From assembly GCA_965219935.1 (NCBI GenBank), contig CBDCOU010000003.1, positions 310,001 through 374,000 of the forward strand: a DNA stretch of 64,000 bases, written 5' to 3'. Both the position numbers and the translations under genes were made by a program. The DNA is from Bin34 sp965219935. Lineage in GTDB: Bacteria > Chloroflexota > Anaerolineae > Caldilineales > Caldilineaceae. Positions 43,801 to 54,416 of the stretch are shown here, in pieces; positions within the stretch are counted from its first letter, which is position 1; every line of letters begins with the position of its first letter. Below the pieces are notes generated by a model. It searched no databases. It was not told the origin of the DNA and saw nothing but the letters and a program-made list of their open reading frames with translations.

Positions 43801-44235
43801 GTGAAGACTGTTCTGTTTATCTGCACCGGCAATTCGGCGCGCAGCCAGTTGGCGGAAGCCTTGACCAACCATGTCCGTCCCGGGGAGTGGCAGGCGGTGT
43901 CCGCGGGGGTGGCGCCATCCCCGGCCGGGGTGCACCCGCAGGCCCGGGCGGTCCTGCAGGAAAGCGGTGTGCCGACCAGTGCACTCCGTTCCAAGCACCT
44001 GGATGAATTCAGGAATGCCGGGCTCGATTTGGTGGTGACCGTCTGCGACAGTGCCGCACAGGCGTGTCCGGTGTGGCTGGGGGAAGGCGCGGTGGTGCAC
44101 CATCCCCTGCCCGATCCCTCCCATGCCATAGGACCCGGCGATGCCAAGCGCAACGCCTTCCGCAGGACCCGGGACCGGATCCGGAGCGAACTGGTGGATC
44201 GGCTGGACGAGTTGTGGGAGCAGGCCAGCTCCTGA
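43801..44235 (+). CDS. arsC: Arsenate reductase-like low-molecular-weight phosphatase-fold protein
   Basis: 144 aa from the GTG at 43801. The P-loop CTGNSAR (CX5R, C8) and the downstream acid loop PLPDPSHAIG match thioredoxin-linked ArsC and LMW-PTP proteins. A second cysteine pair in VTVCDSAAQACPVW (C82, C89) fits the Cys cascade of ArsC proteins. This favours arsenate reductase over phosphatase. It lies 37 bases after phoU, which makes sense because arsenate enters through phosphate transporters. No arsenite pump or ArsR gene is next to it. Confidence 0.85.
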   Translation: MKTVLFICTGNSARSQLAEALTNHVRPGEWQAVSAGVAPSPAGVHPQARAVLQESGVPTSALRSKHLDEFRNAGLDLVVTVCDSAAQACPVWLGEGAVVHHPLPDPSHAIGPGDAKRNAFRRTRDRIRSELVDRLDELWEQASS

Positions 44236-44446
44236 TTCCGTCGCGCCCGCGTCGGCGGAACGACGGTGGCCGGTCCCTGCTCAGGTAGAATGGCGCACGG
44301 CCCGCCGCAGGAACCCGAAACGCGCCGGGTGGTCACCGTGCCGCTTGGCCCAAGGCGTGCCTGGCTCTGCTGACGTGGGGCCGGTGCCGAGGCGTTCCGC
44401 TCTGGATGTCGGGCGACAGCTCTCGCGCGGGACCTGAGCCGACCTG

Positions 44447-45826
44447 ATGTACACGCTGCTCCAAAACTTGCTGCGAGGCCGTTTGTTCAACGACGGTCCT
44501 GTGCAGATTGGGATCGTGGGTGCCGGCAAGTTCGGCACCGGCCTGGCGGTCCAGCTGGCCGCCATCGACGGCATCAACGTGGGCGGGGTGGCCGACTTGG
44601 AACCCCGCCATGCCCGGCATGCCTGGACCGCTTCCGGGGTGCCGGATGACGCCGTTCGGGAAGTGGAGCGCGCTTCCGCCGTCGATGACTGCATCCGCAA
44701 CGGACAGCCTTGTGTCCTGGCCGACGGCGCGGAACTGGCCAGGAGCGAACTCATCGAGCTGGTGGTGGACGCCACGGGCTCCCCCTTGGCCGGTGCCCTC
44801 ATCGCCTCCACGGCCATCGAGCACGGCAAGCATGTGGTGATGGTTAATGTGGAGGCGGACACCACCATCGGATCCATATTGCGCCGGCGCGCCGATTCCA
44901 AGGGGCTGGTGTACACGCTGGTCGACGGCGACCAGCCGGGCGCCATCATGAACCTGGTCAATTGGGCGCGGTTGTTGGGATTTGAAGTCGTGGCCGCCGG
45001 GCGCGGGACCATCATGCACGCCGACGACCGGGCGGGCACCCCGGACACGGTTCAGGAGCGGTTTGGGTTTACCGACGAGCAAATGGCGCGGCGGACCATC
45101 AACACGCGCATGTACAACTCGTTCCGGGACGGGACCAAGGCCCAGGTCGAGATGACGGCGCTGGCCAACATGACGGGACTGGTGCCCGATGTGCGCGGCA
45201 TGCATGAACGGGCCGTCAGCCGGGAACAGATCCCCGCCGTGTACTGCGGACGCGCAGCGGGCGGGATCCTGGGCCGCGAGGGAGTGGTGGAACTGGCCAA
45301 CTCCGTGGACCCGGAGACCGGCAAACCCTTGGCCAACGGCCTGGGCATGGGCGTGTTCGCCGTCTTTCGCGCAGAGCATGCCTATGTGCAGGAGGACCTG
45401 CTGGACTACATGGGCTTCTGCGGCGGGAACGGCGACACCTTCCTGCTCTGGCGTCCGTATCACCTCGTGGCTGTGACCGCGCCCCTGACCATCATGCGCG
45501 CCGTATTGATGGGGGAAGCGACGGGCAAGCCGGCCCCGCTGCCTGTGGCCGACGTGATCACCGTGGCCAAAACCGATCTCAAGGCGGGAACCGAACTGGA
45601 CGGCGGCGGCGGATACACCGTGGTGGGCCTCAGTGAAAGAGCCGACGTGGCCGCGGCCCAAGGGCTCTTGCCCCTGGGCCTGTGCGCCGGGGCGCGGCTG
45701 CGGCGGCCGGTGGCCCGGGGCGCGGCCATTGCCAGACAGGACGTCGACATGCCGCCGCCCACGCTGTTGCATCGCCTGCGTGCCGAACAGGACCGGCGAT
45801 CCGGATTCCGGGGGAAAGTTTCATGA
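44447..45826 (+). CDS. COG4091-type predicted homoserine dehydrogenase-like oxidoreductase with SAF domain
   Basis: 459 aa. The N-terminal Rossmann fold is QIGIVGAGKFGTGLAVQLA, and the cofactor domain has VVDATGSPLAGALIA and GKHVVMVNVEADTTIG. The central part contains LVDGDQPGAIMNLVNWARLL, conserved in this family. A C-terminal SAF-like domain (about 385-450) shows KTDLKAGTELDGGGGYTVVG. This layout is known from enzymes of branched or short sugar-acid catabolism, but the substrate here is unknown. The stop overlaps the next gene's ATG (ATGA), so the aldo/keto reductase is coupled to it. Confidence 0.8.
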   Translation: MYTLLQNLLRGRLFNDGPVQIGIVGAGKFGTGLAVQLAAIDGINVGGVADLEPRHARHAWTASGVPDDAVREVERASAVDDCIRNGQPCVLADGAELARSELIELVVDATGSPLAGALIASTAIEHGKHVVMVNVEADTTIGSILRRRADSKGLVYTLVDGDQPGAIMNLVNWARLLGFEVVAAGRGTIMHADDRAGTPDTVQERFGFTDEQMARRTINTRMYNSFRDGTKAQVEMTALANMTGLVPDVRGMHERAVSREQIPAVYCGRAAGGILGREGVVELANSVDPETGKPLANGLGMGVFAVFRAEHAYVQEDLLDYMGFCGGNGDTFLLWRPYHLVAVTAPLTIMRAVLMGEATGKPAPLPVADVITVAKTDLKAGTELDGGGGYTVVGLSERADVAAAQGLLPLGLCAGARLRRPVARGAAIARQDVDMPPPTLLHRLRAEQDRRSGFRGKVS

Positions 45827-46833
45827 AGTACAACAGGCTTGGGGTGTCCGGGCTCAAGGTGTCGGAACTCTGCTTGGGCACCATGACCTTCGGCCAGTCC
45901 ACGGATCACGCGGAGGCGACAGCCATCCTGGATGCCGCGCTCGCGTGCGGCGTCAACTTCCTGGACACGGCCAACAGCTATGCCGATTCCCGCTCCGAGT
46001 CGATGTTGGGGGAGCTCCTGGGGGCGCGCCGGCAGGACCTGGTGGTCGCCACCAAGTTCTTCAACCCCATGGGGCCCGGCGTCAACGATTCCGGCATGTC
46101 GCGCCGGCACATCCTGCAAAGTGTGGAGGCAAGTCTCGGCCGACTGCGGACCGATTGGATCGATCTGCTCTACATCCACCATGTGGACGAAGAGACACCG
46201 CTCGAGGAAATGCTGTCGGCCCTGGACGATCTGGTTTGGCAGGGCAAGGTGCGCTACATCGCCTGCAGCAACTACGAGGCCTGGCGCATGACCGCCGCCT
46301 TGGGCCTGAGTGCGCGCTGTGGATGGCAGCGGTTCCAGGCCAACCAGCTGCAATACAGCCTGGTGGTCCGCGACATTGAGGAGGAACTGGTCCCTGCCTG
46401 CCTGGCCCAGCACGTGGGAGTCGTGACCTGGGCGCCGTTGGCGGGGGGATTTCTCACGGGCAAGTACCGGGCGGGCCAGCGCTCGCTGGAAGGGACCCGG
46501 TCCGCGGACGGATGGGCCTTTCCGTCCGTCTACTTCGCGGCGCAGGCCGATCAGGTCCTGGAAGCACTGTGCGACGTGGCCGCGTCGACCGGTGCAACCC
46601 CGGCCAGGGTTGCCTTGAGGTGGGTCATGTCGCAGCCGGCCGTTGCCAGTTGTGTGGTGGGATGCCGCACGTTGGGACAGTTTGAGGACTCGGCGGGAGC
46701 CGTGGACCTTGCACTTGATGCCGAGAGCCGAGCACGATTGGACAAGATTTCCCGGCTTCGGCCCCGCTACCCCAAGTCCATGGAGGCCGGCATGCGCGAA
46801 CGCAGGGCCGCCGCGGTGGGCCATGGCTCCTAA
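45823..46833 (+). CDS. Aldo/keto reductase
   Basis: 336-aa NADPH-dependent reductase with a TIM barrel. The catalytic tetrad is recognisable: D50 and Y55 in FLDTANSYADS, the Lys in VVATKFFNP, and the His in LLYIHHVDEETP. Cofactor-side motifs QLQYSLVVRDIEEEL and VVGCRTLGQFEDS are typical of the YghZ/AKR12-14 type. The ATG overlaps the upstream TGA (ATGA). It reduces a sugar aldehyde or ketone, probably in the same pathway as the preceding dehydrogenase. Confidence 0.9.
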   Translation: MKYNRLGVSGLKVSELCLGTMTFGQSTDHAEATAILDAALACGVNFLDTANSYADSRSESMLGELLGARRQDLVVATKFFNPMGPGVNDSGMSRRHILQSVEASLGRLRTDWIDLLYIHHVDEETPLEEMLSALDDLVWQGKVRYIACSNYEAWRMTAALGLSARCGWQRFQANQLQYSLVVRDIEEELVPACLAQHVGVVTWAPLAGGFLTGKYRAGQRSLEGTRSADGWAFPSVYFAAQADQVLEALCDVAASTGATPARVALRWVMSQPAVASCVVGCRTLGQFEDSAGAVDLALDAESRARLDKISRLRPRYPKSMEAGMRERRAAAVGHGS

Positions 46834-47494
46834 TTCGAGACCGTCCGCGGCTGCTGTGACACCGCCGACGGTCGCTCCGGACAGCCACACTTGGCAGGAC
46901 ACGCTGGCCTGGGCGGTGTCCTATGCGCTGAACCCGTTGATTTTGATGTCCCTGGTGTTCTTCCTGCCGTGGTCCCTGGCGCGGGACGGCCCCAGTCTGG
47001 TGTTCGCCGGGATCCACCTGGGGGCGCTGGTGGCCCTGTTCTCCGCCTATTGGGCCATTCTGCGGATTAGGGGCACGGACCTCGACCTGGAACTGAACCG
47101 CAGGGCGGACCGGGTGTTGCCGCTGGGCATGACCATCGCGGGGGTGGCCGTGGTTGGCCTCGTCATGTGGCGGTGGCAAGGCATTGGGTCCCACGTCTAT
47201 ACCGATGTCGCCGCCGCCGTCTGCTTTGCCGTGTTCTGGGCCATCACCATCCGGTGGAAGGTCAGTCTCCATTCGCTGGCGGTGTCGTTGGTTCTTGCGG
47301 CTCTTTTCTTCCTGCTGGACGTCGGTCCCGCCTACCTGCCGCTGCTGCTCCTGCTGCCGTTGGTTGTGTGGGCGCGCCTGCACCTGCGCTTCCACGATCT
47401 GGGTCAGACCCTGGTGGGGATCCTGATCGGGGTGTCGATGGTGTTCCTGTTCATGTGGCTGATGTCCGCCAACCCGCTCAATTTGACCGTGTAG
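46823..47494 (+). CDS. PAP2-like membrane protein
   Basis: 223 aa from the ATG at 46823, which lies 11 bases inside the end of the aldo/keto reductase gene. Six membrane segments. The third to sixth contain WKVSLHSLAVSLVLAALFF and WARLHLRFHDLGQTLVG, which resemble the PAP2 phosphatase pattern (KxxxH...RxxxH) with the conserved His in KVSLHS and FHDLG. Whether the full catalytic triad is present is uncertain, so it may be an inactive or specialised PAP2 protein. It is convergent with the histidine kinase and overlaps its end by 17 bases. Confidence 0.65.
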   Translation: MAPNSRPSAAAVTPPTVAPDSHTWQDTLAWAVSYALNPLILMSLVFFLPWSLARDGPSLVFAGIHLGALVALFSAYWAILRIRGTDLDLELNRRADRVLPLGMTIAGVAVVGLVMWRWQGIGSHVYTDVAAAVCFAVFWAITIRWKVSLHSLAVSLVLAALFFLLDVGPAYLPLLLLLPLVVWARLHLRFHDLGQTLVGILIGVSMVFLFMWLMSANPLNLTV

Positions 47495-48965
47495 CCGCAC
47501 CATCCGTGTCCGGCAGAGGCAGCGCGATGGTGAAGGTGATGCCGGGGCCGGGCTGGTTGTTCCGCCCCCATATCAGACCGCCGTGGGCGCGCATCGTGTG
47601 CCAGGCAAGCGACAGGCCCAAACCCGTGCCGGTGGGCTCTTGGCCGTCCTCAAGCTGATTGAGCCGTTCGAACACCCGGGCGATGGACATCAGGGGAATG
47701 CCGGGTCCTGAGTCCCGAACCCGGATCATGACCATGGGCACTGGAGCCAGCCGGGCCCGTTCGGCTCCCGACAGGCTGGACGGCAGGCCCATCTGGAAAG
47801 CGGGATCCGCATGTGGCAGCGGTCCGGTTTCGGTCGCAATGCTGATGGCGCCGCCCGACGGCGTGAACTTAATCGCGTTGTGCACCAGGTTGGTGAGGAC
47901 CCGTGAAATCTTGGGCTGATCGACCGGCAGGCTCAGGTCCGCCACCTGTTCCAGGTGCAGCACAAGGCCACCGGCCAGGATTTCCGCTTCGGCACTGTCG
48001 CAAAAGCCGGCGAGGAACGTAGGCAGGTGCGTGGGGCTGGGCGACACCGGGTTGAGTCCGGTCTCGATCAAGTACAGGTCCATCAGGCCCTCCTGCAGTG
48101 CGTGCATCTCGCCGATGGTGGCCAACAACCTGTGTTCGGGCGACGTGCGTCCGCCTGCGAACCTGGGTGGTTCGGCCCCGTGCCGCGTCGCCTCCATCAT
48201 CTCAACGTTGGCCCGCATCTTGGCCAGCGCGTTGCGCATCTCGTGGGACAGGTGGCCGATAAAGTCCCTGCGGATTAGGCGGCTGCGCGTCAGTTCGCTC
48301 GTGTCGAGGCAGGCCGTGTACCAGAGCTGTTCGCCATCCCGTCCGACGACCGGTTGGTGGACCACCAGGAGCGATTCCTTGCTGTCGTCGAACTCGCAGT
48401 TGGCCGCCAGCGGCATCCGGGACCCCACGGCTTCCCGCCAGGAGTCGTACACCGCCGGCCGCCGGTGAAACACGGCATCGACATGCAGAAGCTGCTGCCT
48501 CCAGGTCTCCGCCACATTCCAGAACCGGGCGGCCTCCGGGCTGATGGCGTGGACCAATCCGCTGGACGATGCCGTGACCAGACCGTTCGCGAGGGTGTCC
48601 AGCATGTGCGCCAAGGCTCGGTTCTGGTCCTGGCGCATCGTTTCGCCGACCGCCGCGTCGGCCAGAACTTCCTCAATTTGCCGCTGTAGCCAGGACGGCC
48701 GCAGCGGGTCCGTCAGCGGCCGCTCCTTCATGCCCATCTCTCCGGAACGTTCCGCCAGTCGTTTGCCGGCCTGGAACCAGAGTTCCCGCTGGTAGGCCTG
48801 GACGGTCAGCCAAGCAGCTACGGTGGGCACCAGCGCCAGGGCCAGGGAGGCGAAGAAATCCGGTGACGGAATGGTCGGACTGGCAAGCAGGAACCAGACC
48901 GTCCAAAGAACGGCCGCGGCCGCGATGCCGTATCGCAGCAGGCGCGCAGAGAAGGAATAGCCCAC
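47478..48965 (-). CDS. Membrane-bound sensor histidine kinase
   Basis: 495 aa. Two N-terminal membrane helices (about 8-28 and 36-56), then a PAS-like region (about 115-225) with DSWREAVGSRM. The dimerisation/phosphoacceptor box is FIGHLSHEMRNALAKM with H241, the N box NLVHNAIKFTPSGG, G1 VRDSGPGIP and G2 GTGLGLSLAWHTM. All catalytic motifs are intact. The N-terminus lacks an obvious periplasmic sensor domain; the helices sit close together. The response regulator gene lies upstream, 18 bases away. A PhoR-like role is possible because the pst module is close, but sequence alone does not show it. Confidence 0.88.
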   Translation of the reverse strand: MGYSFSARLLRYGIAAAAVLWTVWFLLASPTIPSPDFFASLALALVPTVAAWLTVQAYQRELWFQAGKRLAERSGEMGMKERPLTDPLRPSWLQRQIEEVLADAAVGETMRQDQNRALAHMLDTLANGLVTASSSGLVHAISPEAARFWNVAETWRQQLLHVDAVFHRRPAVYDSWREAVGSRMPLAANCEFDDSKESLLVVHQPVVGRDGEQLWYTACLDTSELTRSRLIRRDFIGHLSHEMRNALAKMRANVEMMEATRHGAEPPRFAGGRTSPEHRLLATIGEMHALQEGLMDLYLIETGLNPVSPSPTHLPTFLAGFCDSAEAEILAGGLVLHLEQVADLSLPVDQPKISRVLTNLVHNAIKFTPSGGAISIATETGPLPHADPAFQMGLPSSLSGAERARLAPVPMVMIRVRDSGPGIPLMSIARVFERLNQLEDGQEPTGTGLGLSLAWHTMRAHGGLIWGRNNQPGPGITFTIALPLPDTDGAATRSN

Positions 48966-48983
48966 GTGGCCGGCCGTTTGTGG

Positions 48984-49721
48984 TCAGCCGCGGAAGCAGT
49001 AGCCCACACCGCGGATGCTGACGATCAGCGGGTTGGCGGCGCGGGTATCGTGCAGCTTGCGTCGAATTCCGGAAACCTGGATCCGGATGTTGTTGCGGAT
49101 GGAGGCCATGTCCGCGGAGGAATCCCCCCAGCAGTGGCGCCAAATGGCGACAAAGGTCATGTTGCGGCGCCGGTTCAGCATCAGGCACAGCAGTACCTTG
49201 AATTCCTGGGGCGAAAGGTCGATTTGCCGCTCGCCACGGGTTACGATTTGCCGATCCCGGTCCAGTTTCAGGTTGCCCGCGGCCAGGATGCTGTGGTCGT
49301 GTTCCGCGGCTTGCGGTTCGGTGTCGCGCCGGTGGTCACTGTGTCGGCCCAGCTGGTATTCCACGCGCGCGATGAGTTCCTGTACGCCGAAGTTGCCCTT
49401 GATCAGGTAGTCGTCGGCCCCCAGACGAAATCCCAGGACCCGGTCCAACTGGTCCGTGAAGTTGCCCGTGGCAATCAGAACGGGAACGTTGGAGACGGTT
49501 CTCAATTCCCGCAGGATGTCCATGCCGCGCACCGGCTCGTTCTCCTGGTTGTGCACGAGGTGCAGGTCCAGAATAACAAGGTCGGGGTTGACGTTGCGCG
49601 CCATGTCGCTGGCGGTGGCCCCGTCCATGACTCCCGTGACCCTGTGGCCGCCCTGTTCCAGGTAGTAGGCCCAGGTGTGCAGCAGGTCGGGTTCGTCTTC
49701 GATAATCAAAATGTGAGCCAT
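48984..49721 (-). CDS. OmpR-family response regulator
   Basis: 245 aa from the ATG at 49721. The receiver domain (1-125) has the acidic pocket IIEDEP, the phosphoacceptor D52 (LVILDLHL), the switch Thr (VLIATGN) and K108 (YLIKGNFG). The C-terminal winged helix (about 150-245) shows LSPQEFKVLLCLMLNRRRNM and IRIQVSGIRRKL. It is the first gene of the two-component operon and would be phosphorylated by the kinase next to it. DNA targets are unknown. Confidence 0.9.
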   Translation of the reverse strand: MAHILIIEDEPDLLHTWAYYLEQGGHRVTGVMDGATASDMARNVNPDLVILDLHLVHNQENEPVRGMDILRELRTVSNVPVLIATGNFTDQLDRVLGFRLGADDYLIKGNFGVQELIARVEYQLGRHSDHRRDTEPQAAEHDHSILAAGNLKLDRDRQIVTRGERQIDLSPQEFKVLLCLMLNRRRNMTFVAIWRHCWGDSSADMASIRNNIRIQVSGIRRKLHDTRAANPLIVSIRGVGYCFRG

Positions 49722-49780
49722 GCGGGAAAGGGGCCTCGTGTGTTGTTGAAGCCGGACACGGTGCAACCAATTCGTTCGGC

Positions 49781-50581
49781 TCAGCCCGACGGGGCTTCGC
49801 GGGTGGGCCGGAGCAGGGCGAGCAGTACTGGCAGGCATCCGTAGTACCAGGCAAGCCACAGGGCCAACCACAGCCCCAATGGACCGTCCCTCCAACCCTC
49901 CAGGTGAACAAACCGCCATCGAAACGTGTGCCAGCCCTGGCTGAGGATGCGCAGCAGCGGCAGGCCGGGGGCCGGTTCCGCGTCCAAGGCGGCCAGTCGG
50001 GCGTAGGCCCGTTGCCGACCATGGAATTCCTGCCAACTGGCGTAGTTGTAGTGGAGCAGGGGTTCGGCCAACGACACCACCCGTCCGTCCACCCGTGCCT
50101 CCTCGTGGACCTTGGCCGCCTCCCGGTAGGAGACCCGATCCCTGCGCAGCAGCCGGAGCTGGAAGTCGGGATGGAAACCGCCGGCCTGCATGGTGTGCTC
50201 CATGATGATGTTGGAGCGCGGGATCCGCGCCGCGGCAAGGTCATGCTCGTCGCAGCCGTCCCGAACGACGGCCAGAATCTCCTCGCCCAGTGCACGTGAG
50301 ACCCGTTCATCGGCGTCCACGAACAGCACCCATTCCGCGGCAACCATGTCCAGGGCGGCCTGGCGCTGGCTCGCATAGTCGTCGAAGGGACGGGCACAGA
50401 CGCCGGCCCCCATGGCCCGGGCGATCGCCACCGTGCCGTCCCGGCTGCCGGAGTCGAGTACCAGAATCCGAGGACACCACGCCGCGAGCGAACGGACGCA
50501 GGCCGCAATCTCGGGCGCCTCGTCCAATGTCAGGACGACGGCCACCAGGTCGGGGGGCGGCAACTGTGCCGGGCGGGTCAC
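49781..50581 (-). CDS. Glycosyltransferase family 2, WaaE/KdtX-like
   Basis: About 266 aa from a GTG at 50581; the start is uncertain, since the frame is open further upstream. Nucleotide-sugar-binding motifs are VLDSGSRDGT and LFVDADERVS. Acceptor-side block HPDFQLRLLRRDRVSY, then VHEEARVDG, matches WaaE-like transferases. A C-terminal hydrophobic segment (LWLALWLAWYYGCLPVLLALL) anchors it in the membrane. It begins 47 bases after the elp3 stop on the same strand. Confidence 0.85.
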   Translation of the reverse strand: MTRPAQLPPPDLVAVVLTLDEAPEIAACVRSLAAWCPRILVLDSGSRDGTVAIARAMGAGVCARPFDDYASQRQAALDMVAAEWVLFVDADERVSRALGEEILAVVRDGCDEHDLAAARIPRSNIIMEHTMQAGGFHPDFQLRLLRRDRVSYREAAKVHEEARVDGRVVSLAEPLLHYNYASWQEFHGRQRAYARLAALDAEPAPGLPLLRILSQGWHTFRWRFVHLEGWRDGPLGLWLALWLAWYYGCLPVLLALLRPTREAPSG

Positions 50582-50628
50582 GAGGGGGGCGTCGAACGAC
50601 TGGGCAAAGGGGTTCGGACTGGCTGCCT

Positions 50629-52350
<1,722 letters not shown>

Positions 52351-52450
52351 GGGAAAACGGACAGGGGTTGCCGGTCAAACGACGCGATCAAGATTGCTGC
52401 CTTATGCACCAAGGCGCGGGATTATAGCACCGCATCCGGGGAGGGAATCG

Positions 52451-53200
52451 GTGTTGCCTGACGTTCGGGACCGACTGCTGGACCTGAACCATCAATTTTA
52501 CATAAGTACAGCGCAGGACTTTGACCAGACCCGTCGGCAGGTGTGGCCCGGGTTGCTGTCGTGCAGCGACCTCCTGGTGCGGCATGCCTGCCATCCGGCA
52601 GCCGTCCTCGATGCGGGATGCGGCAACGGGCGCATCCTGGTTTGGCTGCATGGCTTGCTGTCCCTGGCACGGTATACCGGACTGGACTCCAATCGGGCGA
52701 TGCTGCATTTCGCCGCAGGCCGGGCCGGCCGGTTGGCGGTTCCCGTTCCGGTTCTGGACTTTGTGGAGGCCGATCTGGCGTCGGATGCATGGCCTGACCG
52801 GTTGCCTGCCACCGTTCAATACGATCTTGTCCTGTGCCTGGCAACCCTCCACCATCTGCCCGGACTGGAACTCCGGCGCCGCGCGGTGGCCGGTCTTGGT
52901 GCATGCCTGCGATCCGGCGGATTGCTGGTGTTCAGCAATTGGCAGCCGTCGCGGTCCCCGCGGGAACGGGGCAAGTTTTTGGACTGGACCGTTGCCGGAT
53001 TGGCGGAGACCGATGTGGAGGAAGGCGATCGGCTGGTTGCCTGGCGTCGGGGGCGACGCGCCATGCGCTACGTGCATGAAACGACCATTGCGGAAATGGA
53101 TTGGCTGGGCGAACACGCGGGATGCCGAAACCTGTTCCATCGTCGGGCGGACGGTGTGGATGGCCACCTGAACCTGTACTCTGTCTATACGCGTTCCTGA
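52451..53200 (+). CDS. Class I SAM methyltransferase, Trm9/ALKBH8-like
   Basis: 249 aa from the GTG at 52451, with GGGGAGG (52438-52444) six bases upstream. N-terminal block FDQTRRQVWPGLL parallels FSQTRYKPWP in Trm9-type tRNA methyltransferases. SAM motif I is VLDAGCGNGRIL (residues 52-63), the acidic end of strand 2 is TGLDSN, and the catalytic-domain strand LCLATLHHL is followed by RRRAVAGLGACLRSGGLLV. Trm9 methylates the carboxymethyl group that Elongator/Elp3 makes at U34, giving mcm5U. Its position next to elp3 makes that role plausible here, but the family is broad and a different substrate is possible. Confidence 0.7.
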   Translation: MLPDVRDRLLDLNHQFYISTAQDFDQTRRQVWPGLLSCSDLLVRHACHPAAVLDAGCGNGRILVWLHGLLSLARYTGLDSNRAMLHFAAGRAGRLAVPVPVLDFVEADLASDAWPDRLPATVQYDLVLCLATLHHLPGLELRRRAVAGLGACLRSGGLLVFSNWQPSRSPRERGKFLDWTVAGLAETDVEEGDRLVAWRRGRRAMRYVHETTIAEMDWLGEHAGCRNLFHRRADGVDGHLNLYSVYTRS

Positions 53201-53215
53201 CAATTCCTGCCGACC

Positions 53216-54412
53216 ATGCCTGCCGCAACGCTGCCGCCCCCCGCCCAACAAGCCCTGTCCGTGTTTCCCGAGGTCTTCGGCGGGCACCTGCCGGAACTCC
53301 TGGCCATGGCCCCTGGCAGGGTCAACGTGATTGGCGATCACGTGGACTACAACGATGGTTTTGTCCTGCCGGCGGCCATCGGGTTCAATGCCTGCGTGGC
53401 CGCGGCACCCCGAGGAGATGGCTGTGTCCGCGTGCGTGCCGTGTCCTTCAATGAAACCGGACAGTTCAGCCTGGCCGACTTGCGGCCGAGCGCCAGACTG
53501 AAACCGGCATGGCTGAATTACCCGGCCGGGATGGCCTGGTCCCTCCGGGAGGATGGATTTGATCTGACCGGTGCGGACATGGTGCTCGCCAGCGATGTGC
53601 CCATTGGAAGTGCCCTGAGCAGTTCCGCGGCCGTGGAGGTGGCCGTCGGTTCGGCCCTGCGCCGACTGGCCGGTTTGGAATTGCCGGGGAAGCGGTTGGC
53701 ACAACTGGCGCAACGGGCGGAGAACGACTTTGTCGGCATGAACTGCGGGATCATGGATCAGTTTATTTCCACCCTGGCCGAACCCGGACACCTCATGCTG
53801 CTTGACTGCCTGAGCCTGGCGTACGACTTGGTCGCAGTGCCGGCGGACGCGGTGCTTGTTATCGGCAACACCAAGGCCAGTCGTTCCCTGGTCGACAGCG
53901 CCTACAACGAGCGCCGGGCACAGTGCGACGACGGTCTGGCCAGCCTTCGCACCGGACTCCCGCATGTGTCCGGATGGCGCGACTTGGGGTTGGCTGACCT
54001 GGAACCATTGCGGACAGGTGGCCGGGACGTCCTATACCGGCGGGCCCGGCATGTCGTGACCGAAATCCAGAGGACTAGGGACACCGCGGCCTGCCTGGCA
54101 GATGGCCGTCTGGACGAGGCCGGCACCCATATGTTCGCCAGTCACGAGAGCCTGCGCGATGACTATGAAGTCAGTAGTCCGGCTCTGGATCGCATGGTGA
54201 CGCTGATGATGTCGGCACCAGGCTGCTTCGGTGCCCGGTTGACCGGGGCCGGTTTTGCCGGATGTGCCGTAGCCCTGGTGGCCAAGGGCGCGGAGCAGGA
54301 CATGGCGGACCGGCTGGTGCGGGAGTTTCCCGACGCCAACCATCCGGTACCCGATGTATACGTGAGTGAAGCTTCGGCCGGTGCCCGAGTCCTTGGTCGG
54401 GACGACTGGTAG
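53216..54412 (+). CDS. galK: Galactokinase
   Basis: 398 aa GHMP-family kinase that converts galactose to galactose-1-phosphate. The galactokinase signature is GRVNVIGDHVDYNDG; the usual glutamate is aspartate (D41) here. The GHMP ATP loop is PIGSALSSSAAVEVAVGSAL, the catalytic Asp is D181 in MNCGIMDQF, and GARLTGAGFAGCAV is the C-terminal motif. It starts 15 bases after the methyltransferase gene, so may be co-transcribed with it. It is convergent with a glycosyltransferase gene, four bases away. Confidence 0.92.
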   Translation: MPAATLPPPAQQALSVFPEVFGGHLPELLAMAPGRVNVIGDHVDYNDGFVLPAAIGFNACVAAAPRGDGCVRVRAVSFNETGQFSLADLRPSARLKPAWLNYPAGMAWSLREDGFDLTGADMVLASDVPIGSALSSSAAVEVAVGSALRRLAGLELPGKRLAQLAQRAENDFVGMNCGIMDQFISTLAEPGHLMLLDCLSLAYDLVAVPADAVLVIGNTKASRSLVDSAYNERRAQCDDGLASLRTGLPHVSGWRDLGLADLEPLRTGGRDVLYRRARHVVTEIQRTRDTAACLADGRLDEAGTHMFASHESLRDDYEVSSPALDRMVTLMMSAPGCFGARLTGAGFAGCAVALVAKGAEQDMADRLVREFPDANHPVPDVYVSEASAGARVLGRDDW

Positions 54413-54416
54413 TCGG

